Assembly (NCBI GenBank): GCA_050949165.1
Contig: JBMNFF010000009.1
Span: forward strand, 253,984 to 317,983
Direction: 5' to 3'
DNA: 64,000 bases
From: DAIOXA01 sp050949165
Lineage (GTDB): Bacteria > Bacillota > Proteinivoracia > UBA4975
Positions within the stretch are counted from its first letter, which is position 1. Every line of letters starts with the position of its first letter. Made by a program: the position numbers and the translations under genes. This document shows positions 1 through 8,818 of this stretch, in pieces. Below the pieces are notes generated by a model, which saw only the letters and a list, made by a program, of their open reading frames with translations, was not told where the DNA came from and did no database searches.

Positions 1-1065
1 CTCCGAAAGGCGTATAAGGCATATTTTCGGAATATCAAACTCGTCAAGAATTATGATGAAGGTGAAGTCACTAAAGACGAGGCTACAGATCTCTTTTCTG
101 ACTTGGAGTCCTTTGACGAAGAGATCGAGGACGAGGCAGAAGCAATGCCAGGTGAACAGAAAAGAGTCAGTGGTCTCAGAGAGAACATGTTTGTCCGGGC
201 ACTGAATAAAAAGCCTGAGTGGCGCTATCTTAGGATGAGAATCATAATAGATCCAAGTTATCCTGGTGGATATCGAGCAGAATCGCCTTTTGACTTTGAT
301 GGTATCGATAACAACTATTTTCTGCGTCAGATACAATGGCTAGAGCAATCAGATACGGCATATTTAAATGGTGAACCTTTAAAAGAGTTCCTGAACAAAG
401 AGATTTGTAAGATAGCGCCTTCCTATAAAACCTCTGAAAAGGATTATCATGTTTTTCTAACAGAGCGTATGCCACTTCTTAAGCTCTATAGGTCACGGGT
501 CCCTTATGTTTATGAGGACATGGAACGCATCTATGCATTGATTCAGAGGCAAAGGAGCCTGCTCGAAAAAGAGAATATTGTAAACAACCTTGCGAGAAGC
601 GTAGTTGAAGGTCTGTTCAATACATATTTTAAGGAAGTTGGGCAGAGCAAACTTGATCAAATCCAGCAAAGAGCGTTGGATGAAATGGACACATACGGAT
701 ATGTCTCATATAAAAAGAGAATTTGTCGTAATGTCCATCTTCAAGAGGATACGCTTAGAACGGTTTCTGCCCGATATTTGAGTACAATTATCACTCGTAT
801 GGGCCGGACCTATGGTAACAGCATCATGGAAAAGTTTATAAACATGATGATTATTGACTATCATTCGAGCGACCCACAGATGCATCGGTTTCTTTTCCAA
901 CCGAACATATGCCAGAAATACCAGTTGATTGATAATCTCAATGGTATTAGACGAAAGGTATCCCACGATACAGATGATCGCTTTACCGGCAAGGACTACG
1001 AGTACTACATGGCGCATGTATTTGATCTGATCAACAGCCTGCTAGAAGCGTTCAGGGAGGATTGA
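1..1065 (+). CDS. Partial protein with C-terminal HEPN-like motif, defence-like operon
   Basis: The reading frame is open from base 1, so the N-terminus lies outside the window; about 354 residues are visible. I do not recognise a named family. The visible part is mostly helical and charged. Near the C-terminus (bases 949-966) it reads I-R-R-K-V-S-H-D, which fits the R-x4-H motif of HEPN ribonucleases. A predicted amphipathic helix follows, as in HEPN domains. The stop codon is one base before the ATG of the coiled-coil AAA+ gene, so the two are translationally linked. HEPN function is an inference from one short motif; it could also be a structural helical domain. Base composition is AT-richer than the metabolic genes further right. 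Confidence 0.6.
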   Translation, partial: LRKAYKAYFRNIKLVKNYDEGEVTKDEATDLFSDLESFDEEIEDEAEAMPGEQKRVSGLRENMFVRALNKKPEWRYLRMRIIIDPSYPGGYRAESPFDFDGIDNNYFLRQIQWLEQSDTAYLNGEPLKEFLNKEICKIAPSYKTSEKDYHVFLTERMPLLKLYRSRVPYVYEDMERIYALIQRQRSLLEKENIVNNLARSVVEGLFNTYFKEVGQSKLDQIQQRALDEMDTYGYVSYKKRICRNVHLQEDTLRTVSARYLSTIITRMGRTYGNSIMEKFINMMIIDYHSSDPQMHRFLFQPNICQKYQLIDNLNGIRRKVSHDTDDRFTGKDYEYYMAHVFDLINSLLEAFRED

Positions 1066-1066
1066 C

Positions 1067-3550
1067 ATGGCAAAGAAAAGAAAAAGCCCTGGTAGAAAGC
1101 CAGCACCCAAGCCGCAAGGTCAGGGAACGAACAACTCCGGAGCAACTGCACAGGGACAGAAAAACGCTGCTCCAGCAAAAGAAGCCCCAAAGGTTACAAT
1201 TGAAGATGTTAAAGCCAGTATAAGCCAAGAGGAATTCGAAAGGAAGAAAGACGCCCTGATTCAGCAAGCGTTCGAAGAGTTCGAGACTTGGGATAAAGCT
1301 AAGGCCGATGCAGAGAAAGCTGCTGAAGCTGCCAAAGCTCGACTTGACGAAATAGAGAGTCAAAAAACTGCCTTGATTCAGGCTAGAGATGAGTTGCAGC
1401 GCCAATATGATGGTTTGCAAGAAGCGTTTTCCCATGCAGAAGAGACGATCTCTGAAGCTTCCGATAAGGCAAAGTCCATTCGGGAAGAAGCTGAATCATA
1501 TTCAGAAGAGACCCGTACCGCTGCAGATTCCTACTCCGAAGCTACTCGGAGGGATGCGGATGAGGAGCGCATAAGAATAATTAGAGAGGCTTCTGATCAA
1601 GCAAGAGCGGCATGGCAGACAGAGATTGATAACCTGGCAAAGCAGATTCAGGAGTTGGCCGAACGAGAGGCTGATCTTCAGGAGGCACAACGTCAGTTAG
1701 CAAAGGAGAAGCGCAGAGTCGAAGACGAAAAGGATGCATTGGACGAACTGAAAGAGGATCTCCAGGTTAGAAAAGCAAGATATGATTCTGCAAACCCAAC
1801 CAAGCTCTCTGCTTTACAAACTGAACTCGAGGATGAACGCGGTAAGTATTCAGCACTGCAAGAAAGATACCATGAGCTTTCGGATCGCCTTACTGCATTG
1901 CAAGTTTTAATGGACACTATTAAGACTGAGGTTGAAGGTCCTGACGGCGTTCATATTGCCTCAATGAATGAGATAGTAACGGCACTGCAGGAGCTTAGAA
2001 TACGATATGAAAAGCTGGTTGGTGTCTACAAAGAGTTCCCCGATGATGCTGCAATTGCAAGCCTAAAAGAGAGGGCACAAAGGGCTGAGACCCTGGAACG
2101 GGAGAAAGAAGCCTTGGAATTGGAGCGCAACAGATACCGGGAGGAAGTAGTAGCCGCCAGAAATGCGGCAAAAGAACTTGAAACTGTAAAACAAGAGGTT
2201 GAAGCCACAAATGCGCTAAATCAGCACCTACTGCAGGAACTTGAAAGACATAAAACAGCGCTCGAGAGTAGAACGGGAGACACTTGCCCTGCCCTAACCA
2301 AAGTGGATTCCGAAACTGAAGCAGAAGATTTTCGCAAAGAAATCACGGCTAAAGTCAGCAGAGAATCCATTCCTTCACTTAAGGCACTCGTCTCTCATGT
2401 GAAGAACTATGCCGGCAGCCGCACTGTAGAGGAGAGACTCTATTATACGGATAATGATATCCGGGCGTTTCTTGCCGGGATGGCAGTCAGCCGGCTCATT
2501 ATCCTTCAGGGTATGTCCGGCACAGGTAAATCCAGTCTGCCTCGTATCTTTTCTGAGGCCATCTCCGGATTTAACAGACTTATTCCCGTAGAGTCATCTT
2601 GGAGAGACCGGAACGAACTGTTAGGCTACTACAACGACTTCAACAAGAAATTCAACGCAAAGAGTTTCACGATTGAGCTTTATCGTAGCGGCAAAGAAAG
2701 GTGCCAAGAAATACCCACCTTTATTGTCCTTGATGAAATGAATCTTGCTCGCATTGAGTACTACTTCTCGGATTTTCTTGCCATCCTTCAGGAACCAGAT
2801 CATGAGAAATGGTTGATTGAACTCGTTTCTTCTGATATGCGTACATTGCCGCTGGAACTGCCAGAGGATATAAAGGCAAAGATGTATAAAGAAGCACCGT
2901 CAATCTATTCAATATGGGAGAAGATTGAGCGAAGCAGGCAAGGTGATCTTAAAGCTGAGACTTCTGACGATGATAAGGAACGGCTTACAGCATATCTTGA
3001 CAAACTCGGGCAATTGACTGGCGCAAAGGATCTCATTGACGGTCGAAAGATCAGAGTGACTGATAATATCTGGTTTGTCGGTACGGCAAACCGAGATGAA
3101 TCAACCTTTGAAATCAGCGATAAGGTTTATGACCGTGCTCAGGTTGTATCTCTTAACCAGAAAGGAAGATCCGAGGGCAACTATCAGCGCACCTCCCAAA
3201 AGTATATTTCTGTTTCCGATCTGATTAAGTTGTTTGATGATGCCATCAGCAAAAATAGCATTCAACGAGATGTCGAAGAACGTTTGGATATTTTGGACAC
3301 TATCCTTATGGATAAGTTTGATGTATCCTTTGGCAACCGCATCGTAACCCAAACAATTAACTTTGCGGCAGTTTTCGTCGCAGCAGGAGGCGAACTCAAG
3401 GATGCACTGGATTATCAGATTTCCACTAAGATTCTCAGAAAGGTCATTTCAAGCGATAATGATGAGGCCTTACTTGAACTCCAGCTGGCAATGGCAGAGT
3501 ATCCCGCAACGGTTAAGCTGATTGAAAAAAGACTGAAGGAATTGAGATAA
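1067..3550 (+). CDS. Coiled-coil McrB-like AAA+ NTPase
   Basis: 827 residues. A basic, proline-rich N-terminus (1-40) leads into a very long charged coiled coil (about 40-420, rich in E/A/K/R), then a McrB-like AAA+ module. Walker A is GMSGTGKS near residue 482, Walker B is FIVLDEMN near 552, and the sensor-like GTANRDES lies near 671. McrB proteins carry MNxxDR at that place, so this copy is a variant. It sits between an HEPN-like protein and a DUF2357 protein with spacings of 1 and 4 nt. This is the arrangement of McrBC-related, coiled-coil type IV restriction-like systems (the CoCoNuT class). Likely role: NTP-driven assembly or translocation within a nucleic-acid-targeting defence complex. 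NTPase fold is well supported; the biological role is inferred. Confidence 0.8.
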   Translation: MAKKRKSPGRKPAPKPQGQGTNNSGATAQGQKNAAPAKEAPKVTIEDVKASISQEEFERKKDALIQQAFEEFETWDKAKADAEKAAEAAKARLDEIESQKTALIQARDELQRQYDGLQEAFSHAEETISEASDKAKSIREEAESYSEETRTAADSYSEATRRDADEERIRIIREASDQARAAWQTEIDNLAKQIQELAEREADLQEAQRQLAKEKRRVEDEKDALDELKEDLQVRKARYDSANPTKLSALQTELEDERGKYSALQERYHELSDRLTALQVLMDTIKTEVEGPDGVHIASMNEIVTALQELRIRYEKLVGVYKEFPDDAAIASLKERAQRAETLEREKEALELERNRYREEVVAARNAAKELETVKQEVEATNALNQHLLQELERHKTALESRTGDTCPALTKVDSETEAEDFRKEITAKVSRESIPSLKALVSHVKNYAGSRTVEERLYYTDNDIRAFLAGMAVSRLIILQGMSGTGKSSLPRIFSEAISGFNRLIPVESSWRDRNELLGYYNDFNKKFNAKSFTIELYRSGKERCQEIPTFIVLDEMNLARIEYYFSDFLAILQEPDHEKWLIELVSSDMRTLPLELPEDIKAKMYKEAPSIYSIWEKIERSRQGDLKAETSDDDKERLTAYLDKLGQLTGAKDLIDGRKIRVTDNIWFVGTANRDESTFEISDKVYDRAQVVSLNQKGRSEGNYQRTSQKYISVSDLIKLFDDAISKNSIQRDVEERLDILDTILMDKFDVSFGNRIVTQTINFAAVFVAAGGELKDALDYQISTKILRKVISSDNDEALLELQLAMAEYPATVKLIEKRLKELR

Positions 3551-3554
3551 AAAC

Positions 3555-5627
3555 ATGAAGGTTCTGTATCATTCTGCATTTAAAGAAGGTGAGCTTTGCG
3601 CGGGCAGTACTTACTATACTGTCCCGTGCAGAGCCACGCTCAAATTGCAGCGTGACAAAAATGAGCCACCTTATGAGCTTATCTACAATGGAACAGTTAT
3701 TGATCCGAACGAAACTGAAATCGAATGTAATGAGCAAGCAGAGCTTATCATTCGACAAAATGGCAATCGTTACCTTTATGCGGTAAAACCTTCAGTTCAG
3801 CCGTTGTCATCAAAAAGTGCGAATGCATACAATGATTTTTATTATGAGTATCGTACGAAGAAAGATGATGAGATTCGTAGTATTCAAGCCGGCGCATTGA
3901 AACTCTATGCTGTAGATCAAAGTACAGAAGTCCGTGATTGGACGGAATTATTCAACCAACTTGAGACCGCTCTCCCAGCGTTTAAAATCATAAGCGATAA
4001 ACCAAAGTCTCATCTGAAAGCAGTAAATGAAGTACGACCTATAGAGACGGTTAAGCGAATTGGTTATGAGTCAATCCCCTATCTTGCCTCACACAGTGAA
4101 GACTGGTTAGCAAGGACCGCGAGCGGTCTGAAACCGGCAAGATTGTTTTCCAGGGTTGAGGATGACGAGTACCAAATCTATGAAAACAGAGTTGTAAAGA
4201 CTTTGATTGATTTAATTCTGTCTTTCCTGAGAAAGACAGAAAAACAACTGCGTGACCAACGTGATCAGCTTAGAGGTATTATCAACAGCGATGTGCAGTT
4301 TGGAAGCTTTGGCTTTGACGTCAGTTTCCAGCAAGCTGTTACCGAGCTAATGGTTGCTGACGAGAAGGGTGAAGACTACCGTTCAAAAAGCTTTGATCTT
4401 GTTGACAAGCTTCAAAAACGTGCATATCTGTTGCTTAAGAAATATCGGGCACTTCGTCAATTGAGACTGTACCGATACTTGAAGAGAGCAAAGCCAGTTG
4501 CCAATCCGTTGAATGAAACCAATATTCTGACAATGGACAAGCACTACAGCGTGATATTCAAGCTGTGGCATACCATTCACTATATTATTGCCCCCAAGAA
4601 AGAAGAGGATGATTATTCGGTCGCATTCGACGATACATTGGAAAACTACACTAAGTTTTGCATGTTGCTCTGTGGATATGCTGCACATACGCTTAAGTTT
4701 GACCTGATCGAGGACGGGCACTATTATCGCAAGACAGATAGTGTCGATCTGAAAATAGAGAAGCTTGATAATGGTTCTATCTTTGTTTCATTAGAAGACA
4801 AAGAAAAGCGTGAGCTCGTGGTTAACGCTGTTGATATTCCTATTGAAGCAGGTAGTGCCTTTAAAAGGTTCTTATACGACGGTAATAGTCTGTATTGGCC
4901 AAACGATGTCTCCGAGGATGAAGTCGACGATTTCTGCGCTCTCTTCAAAACGAGAGAAAGTCGCGGAAAAGAGCAAAATGAAGAAAAGAAAAAATATCAG
5001 GCTCTTAAAAAGCTGATTGTTGATCGGAACCGGTCATATCGCAGACCACTGAAAACGTGTTTTTACATTTTACCTTCACCGGTTGAGTTAGACAGCGACA
5101 CGAGAAACGGTTTTCGTAAGGCTATGGAAGATGTTGGGGAAAGATTAGTTAGGGATAATAACACCCATCATCTTATTATTGCTATGCCGCTTTGTAATGA
5201 ATCTGAGCAGAAACTGACGTCTTATGCCAAAGGCTTGGACGAAACGATCATGTTCCTCCCTCTCACAATGTTTGACATTAACTCTTTCCGGAGAATACAG
5301 AATGTTCTATTTCGGCACATTCTTTTCCTTGAAAAGAAAAGCTGCCTCGGTTGTGGGAGGCCACTCAGGGATCTGGGAGACAATCAAGCTGTATGTGATG
5401 ATTGTTGGGGGCTAATGATCACAAAGACCCAGTGCGCGAATCCCTTGTGCAGGTGTAATTATCATTATCTGTCGTATGATATTTCCGCAGATACCGTTCT
5501 AAAGATGCAAGCCGTCAAGGAAGACAACTTCTTCCAGTGGGATAGTTTGTATCAATACAAGGACATTGTGCCAATGAGATTCGATAGCGGAAGAGTACGG
5601 CCTGTTTGCCCCCGATGTAAAAACTGA
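3555..5627 (+). CDS. DUF2357 (McrC-like) protein with C-terminal zinc ribbons
   Basis: 690 residues. The N-terminal ~90 residues look beta-rich. A DUF2357 signature follows at about 190-225 (ARLFSRVEDDEYQIYENRVV), the ENR element typical of McrC-type partners. The middle is helical; a possible degenerate PD-(D/E)XK strand pair is seen around TDSVDLKIE...SLEDKEK, but no convincing catalytic triad. The last ~95 residues hold paired cysteines (CLGCG, CDDC, CANPLCRC, CPRC) that look like two zinc ribbons. It is the last gene of the operon, 4 nt after the AAA+ gene and followed at once by a terminator. Known McrC partners are recruited by the McrB GTPase; here the zinc ribbons may bind the nucleic-acid target. 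Nuclease activity is not shown by the sequence. Confidence 0.75.
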   Translation: MKVLYHSAFKEGELCAGSTYYTVPCRATLKLQRDKNEPPYELIYNGTVIDPNETEIECNEQAELIIRQNGNRYLYAVKPSVQPLSSKSANAYNDFYYEYRTKKDDEIRSIQAGALKLYAVDQSTEVRDWTELFNQLETALPAFKIISDKPKSHLKAVNEVRPIETVKRIGYESIPYLASHSEDWLARTASGLKPARLFSRVEDDEYQIYENRVVKTLIDLILSFLRKTEKQLRDQRDQLRGIINSDVQFGSFGFDVSFQQAVTELMVADEKGEDYRSKSFDLVDKLQKRAYLLLKKYRALRQLRLYRYLKRAKPVANPLNETNILTMDKHYSVIFKLWHTIHYIIAPKKEEDDYSVAFDDTLENYTKFCMLLCGYAAHTLKFDLIEDGHYYRKTDSVDLKIEKLDNGSIFVSLEDKEKRELVVNAVDIPIEAGSAFKRFLYDGNSLYWPNDVSEDEVDDFCALFKTRESRGKEQNEEKKKYQALKKLIVDRNRSYRRPLKTCFYILPSPVELDSDTRNGFRKAMEDVGERLVRDNNTHHLIIAMPLCNESEQKLTSYAKGLDETIMFLPLTMFDINSFRRIQNVLFRHILFLEKKSCLGCGRPLRDLGDNQAVCDDCWGLMITKTQCANPLCRCNYHYLSYDISADTVLKMQAVKEDNFFQWDSLYQYKDIVPMRFDSGRVRPVCPRCKN

Positions 5628-5640
5628 AAAACGAAGGAAA

Positions 5641-5672
5641 AGGTCTGGTCCAATGTGGCCAGATCTTTTTTT
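5641..5672 (+). terminator. Terminator of the defence-like operon
   Basis: A 10-bp stem (AGGTCTGGTC / GGCCAGATCT, two G-T pairs) with a 6-nt loop runs straight into a T tract, 13 nt after the stop codon. Confidence 0.85.
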
Positions 5673-5749
5673 ATCTAAAAATGTTAAGCCCGCGTCCTAA
5701 GTTTGTGTCAAGTTTTGTTCGCAAAATCCATCTGCACTCCGTAAATGGA

Positions 5750-5839
5750 TTATGCCACCTGCATTCGATCTTCCTTTGTTAACTGGATAATATCTGGCTT
5801 TATATAACATCTCCCTGACGACCAATCCTCGGCATATTC
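5750..5839 (-). pseudogene. IS256-family transposase, separated C-terminal fragment
   Basis: Read on the minus strand this stretch encodes EYAEDWSSGRCYIKPDIIQ and a short tail to a TAA. That is the C-terminal tail missing from the transposase at 8819-9928, which ends prematurely after LIEY. Joining the two pieces across the transposon gives about 397 residues, the normal IS256 transposase length. The junction codons GAATAT occur on both sides as the target duplication. This fragment proves the order of events: IS256 first, transposon second. Confidence 0.85.
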
Positions 5840-5900
5840 TGTTTTAGCTAAACCATATAGTCCCTATGCTGACGGTATTGCCTGTCCACGGATTGCCATA

Positions 5901-6003
5901 TATAATGACCGTATCTAAAGAAAGGAAAGGAAAGGACGCCCCGTTAGCGTGCTACACCACAAGTAGCACCAAGGCGTCCCAACTCAAAACCATGGTCATT
6001 ATA
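5901..6003 (+). repeat. Nested palindrome inside the transposon left end
   Basis: Three perfect inverted pairs are nested around one centre. The outer pair is TATAATGACC (5901-5910) with GGTCATTATA (5994-6003). The middle pair is GGACGCC (5934-5940) with GGCGTCC (5973-5979). The inner pair is GTGCTA (5949-5954) with TAGCAC (5964-5969). It lies 60-165 nt from the left tip and ends 17 nt before the DUF6431 start. It could be a long RNA hairpin controlling transposase expression or a folded-DNA recognition site. Confidence 0.7.
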
Positions 6004-6019
6004 TCAAGTTACGAGCTGG

Positions 6020-6544
6020 TTGAAAACCCTAACACGGGTGTTTTTTGTTCGGAGCGGAGAGCAGAACCCCTGCCCCTGCTGTGGTGGTAGCTTGAAAGTC
6101 GTTGGCAGCAGGGAACGCAAGTACATAAACGGTATTGGTGAGAAAGTAGTGTTGGTAATCCGCAGGCTTCAATGTTCTCACTGCTCTAAAGTTCACCATG
6201 AGCTTCCAGACATCCTCACCCCTTACAAGCGGTACGGTAGTGAAAGCATTGAAGCAGTGGTCAGCGGCGAAAGTGAACTTACCGTTGCAGCAGATGAGTC
6301 TACAATTACCTGCTGGAAGCATTGGTTTCTGGAGGTTGCCAATTACCTAGCCAGTGCTCTGGTGTCCATTGCAATCCGTTATTGTCTTCAGTCTGCGGGA
6401 GGCGAATCCAACCTCCCTCAGTCTCCGCTCCAAAGGATCTGGCAGCTAGTAGGGAACGCCCCTCGTTGGCTAGCGAGAACTGTCCGTCCGGTGGTAAACG
6501 CTAATTATTGGGTACATACCCGTTCTGCATTACTGTCCGGGTAG
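6020..6544 (+). CDS. DUF6431-type transposon accessory protein
   Basis: 174 residues from a TTG start. The N-terminal half holds a zinc-binding pattern, NPCPCCGG near residue 17 and CSHCSKVHHELPD near residue 52. A helical region rich in tryptophan and hydrophobics follows, and the C-terminus is basic. Proteins of this DUF6431 type are found in front of a DDE transposase and ExeA-like ATPase, which is the order here (45 nt gap to the transposase). Likely a DNA-binding accessory factor of transposition; no catalytic motif is visible. The start is uncertain: the TTG at 6020 is the first usable start after the palindrome and no strong ribosome-binding site is seen. Confidence 0.65.
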   Translation: MKTLTRVFFVRSGEQNPCPCCGGSLKVVGSRERKYINGIGEKVVLVIRRLQCSHCSKVHHELPDILTPYKRYGSESIEAVVSGESELTVAADESTITCWKHWFLEVANYLASALVSIAIRYCLQSAGGESNLPQSPLQRIWQLVGNAPRWLARTVRPVVNANYWVHTRSALLSG

Positions 6545-6589
6545 ACAAGCAGTAGACTCATGTTAAGACCGAAATGAGGAGGAATTAAC

Positions 6590-7942
6590 ATGAGAGACCA
6601 GAAGAAAGCAGAGGCAATAGCACAAGAACGTATGCAGCTTCTGGCGCCACTGCTGGCAGAAGGGCTAGACCCGGCCATGATGAAGCAATTGAAGACCCAG
6701 ATTTGTACTCAAACAGGCATTTCTGACCGCACCTTGCGCCGGTACCTGGCTCAGTACAGGGCTGGGGGCTTTAACGCGCTCAAACCCAAGGGAAGGCCTC
6801 GAAAATCCCAAGAAACCATCCCTGAACATGTTATGGAGCAGGCAATACTGCTGCGCCGGGAGGTGCCTAGCCGTAGCGTGGCCCAGATCATTCAGGTATT
6901 GGAGTGGGAAGGCCTAGTCCCGCCAGGACAGATTAAGCGTAGCACCCTCCAAGACAGGCTATCCCAGCGGGGCTACAGTACCCGGCACATGAAGCTGTAT
7001 GAATCCTCAGGTGTAGCCAGCAGGAGGTTTCAGCAGAAGTACCGGAATAAGCTATGGCATTCGGACATAAAGTATGGCCCCTACTTACCTGTGGGGCAAG
7101 ATGGCACTAAAAAACAAGTCTACTTGGTCACCTTCATGGATGACGCTACTCGCTTTATCCTCCATGGCGAGTTCTACCCGACCCTAGACCAGGTCATTAT
7201 TGAGGACTGTTTCCGAAAGGCAATCCAGAAGTATGGAATACCAGAAGCTGTCTTCTTTGACAACGGCAGCCAATACAAGACCAAGTGGATGAACCGAGCC
7301 TGTGCCAAAATGGGAATCCGGCTACTCTTTGCCAAGCCCTATTCCCCAGAAGCAACTGGCAAAGTTGAACGGTTTAACAGGGTGGTCGACTCCTTCCTCC
7401 AGGAAGCTGCCTTGGAGAACCCCCAAACCTTAGACCAATTTAACCAGTTGTTCTGGGTCTGGCTTGACGAGTGTTACCAGCATAAGCCCCACAGCAGCTT
7501 AGCTAATAATTTGTCTCCGGAAGCCACATACCATAGCGGCAAGAAAGCACTGAAATTCCTGGATCCAGAAACAATAGCAAATGCCTTTCTCCATCTTGAG
7601 GAACGGAAGGTAGATAAGTCCGGCTGCATAAGCTTCCAAGGTGAGAAGTACGAAGTAGGCCTGCCCTTCATTGGCTGTAAGGTGAATGTGGTCTATGATC
7701 CTGCAGACACTTCTCAGCTGACCATCGAGTATGAGGGGCACCCGTCCTGGACCGCCAAGAAGCTGGTCATTGGCGAGAGGACGGGCCCCAAGCCTGCGCT
7801 GCCACCCCACATGCAGCGAGAGCCAGCTAATACCTCTAGGCTGTTGGCTGCAGCTGCAAGGCAGAACGAGGAGCGCAAGGCCCAACAAGCACCCGCCGTT
7901 TCTTACAGGGTAGTCAGGAAGGGCGGTGAGCAGGATGTATGA
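6590..7942 (+). CDS. DDE-type transposase (Mu/TnsB/IS481-like)
   Basis: 450 residues. The N-terminal ~150 residues are two helix-turn-helix segments (TLRRYLAQYRAGG; LQDRLSQRGY). The RNase H-like rve core carries the DDE triad: D near 159 (WHSDIK), D near 224 (FFDNGSQY), E near 260 (GKVERFN). A C-terminal Mu-type beta-barrel region (about 340-400) is followed by a basic tail. GAGGAGG lies 7 nt before the ATG. The gene overlaps the ATPase start by 8 bp, so the two are co-translated. This is the strand-transfer enzyme of the 5840-8818 transposon. All three catalytic residues are present, so the gene appears intact. Confidence 0.9.
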   Translation: MRDQKKAEAIAQERMQLLAPLLAEGLDPAMMKQLKTQICTQTGISDRTLRRYLAQYRAGGFNALKPKGRPRKSQETIPEHVMEQAILLRREVPSRSVAQIIQVLEWEGLVPPGQIKRSTLQDRLSQRGYSTRHMKLYESSGVASRRFQQKYRNKLWHSDIKYGPYLPVGQDGTKKQVYLVTFMDDATRFILHGEFYPTLDQVIIEDCFRKAIQKYGIPEAVFFDNGSQYKTKWMNRACAKMGIRLLFAKPYSPEATGKVERFNRVVDSFLQEAALENPQTLDQFNQLFWVWLDECYQHKPHSSLANNLSPEATYHSGKKALKFLDPETIANAFLHLEERKVDKSGCISFQGEKYEVGLPFIGCKVNVVYDPADTSQLTIEYEGHPSWTAKKLVIGERTGPKPALPPHMQREPANTSRLLAAAARQNEERKAQQAPAVSYRVVRKGGEQDV

Positions 7943-8735
7943 GGCCTTTTACGGACTCACCAATACGCCGTTTTCCAGGGACATTCCCACCGATCAGCTC
8001 TACCCCTCGGTGATGATGGAAGAAGTACTGGGGAGGTTGCAGCACGCTGCAGAGCGACAGCTGTTCGCCGTGGTCACCGGAGATTGCGGCACCGGCAAGA
8101 CTACCACCCTGCGACGGTTAAGGGATACCCTCGACCCATCCAAGTTTATGATGATGTACTTAGCAGATTCAAAGCTAACTCCCCGCCATTTCTACAAGGG
8201 ACTGTTGGAACAGCTGGGCTGTGAATCTAAGTTCTACAGGGGGGATGCCAAACGGCAGCTGCACCGGGAGATTGAACTAATGCGGGGCATCCACCGCCTG
8301 CTGCCTGTGGTTATTGTTGACGAGGCCCATCTACTGGATAGGGAGATGCTAGAGGAAGTTCGGTTCCTACTCAATTTCAAGATGGACGCAGAGAGCCCCA
8401 TGGCATTAATTCTCGTCGGTCAGAGCGAGCTCTGGGACAAGTTTCAGCTGCAGGCCTTCGCAGCCATCCGGCAGCGGATTGACCTGCAGTGCAAGCTGCC
8501 GCACTTCGATCGGGCGCAGGTAGGGGAATACATAAAAAGACACCTTGCCTACGCGGGGGTTGAGCACGAAACCTTCTCAGACGGGGCTATTGAAGAGATT
8601 TACCGTTTCTCCAGCGGGGCGGCTAGACTGGTGAATAAGGTATGCACCCACTGCCTGCTCTACGGTGCGCAAAACGGAAAACGGATTATTGACGATCATA
8701 TGGTGAAGTTGGTCATCCAGGGGGAGCTACTCTAG
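7935..8735 (+). CDS. ExeA/TniB-like AAA+ transposition ATPase
   Basis: 266 residues from the ATG at 7935; a GTG at 7926 is an alternative start. It begins MYEAFYGLTNTPFSRDI, the signature N-terminus of ExeA-type ATPases. Walker A is GDCGTGKTT near residue 51, Walker B is VVIVDEAHLL near 127, and a sensor-1 LILVGQSEL follows. The C-terminal helical lid (SSGAARLVNKV) is also typical. In Tn7/Mu/Tn552-like systems this protein selects the target and activates the DDE transposase. It overlaps the transposase gene by 8 bp and ends 83 nt before the right end of the transposon. Intact. Confidence 0.88.
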   Translation: MYEAFYGLTNTPFSRDIPTDQLYPSVMMEEVLGRLQHAAERQLFAVVTGDCGTGKTTTLRRLRDTLDPSKFMMMYLADSKLTPRHFYKGLLEQLGCESKFYRGDAKRQLHREIELMRGIHRLLPVVIVDEAHLLDREMLEEVRFLLNFKMDAESPMALILVGQSELWDKFQLQAFAAIRQRIDLQCKLPHFDRAQVGEYIKRHLAYAGVEHETFSDGAIEEIYRFSSGAARLVNKVCTHCLLYGAQNGKRIIDDHMVKLVIQGELL

Positions 8736-8818
8736 CTCTCCCTCCTTGGTCACTAGGTCCGGCAGTTCGCGGACAATTAACAACGTCTACCACTGGCCAT
8801 TATGGGCTAGCAGTAACA

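Larger units (their letters stand above)
5840..8818 (+). mobile_element. 2979-bp DDE/ATPase transposon with DUF6431 gene
   Basis: The boundaries come from the broken IS256 gene. The left end reads TGTTTTAGCTAAACCATATA; the right end read inward is TGTTACTGCTAGCCCATAAT. About 16 of the first 24 bases match, including TGTT, GCTA and CCATA. ATATTC flanks both sides (5834-5839, 8819-8824), a 5-6 bp target duplication. Cargo in order: a 103-nt nested palindrome, a DUF6431 zinc protein, a DDE transposase and an AAA+ ATPase, all on the plus strand. The transposase plus TnsC/TniB-like ATPase pairing is of the Tn7/Mu/Tn552 type. No passenger gene is seen, so it appears to be a minimal element. Confidence 0.85.

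Noticed and set aside
4720..4860. PD-(D/E)XK nuclease motif in the DUF2357 protein
   Set aside because: A D...ExK-like pattern can be drawn but lacks the hydrophobic strand context and conserved partner residues, so nuclease activity is not claimed.
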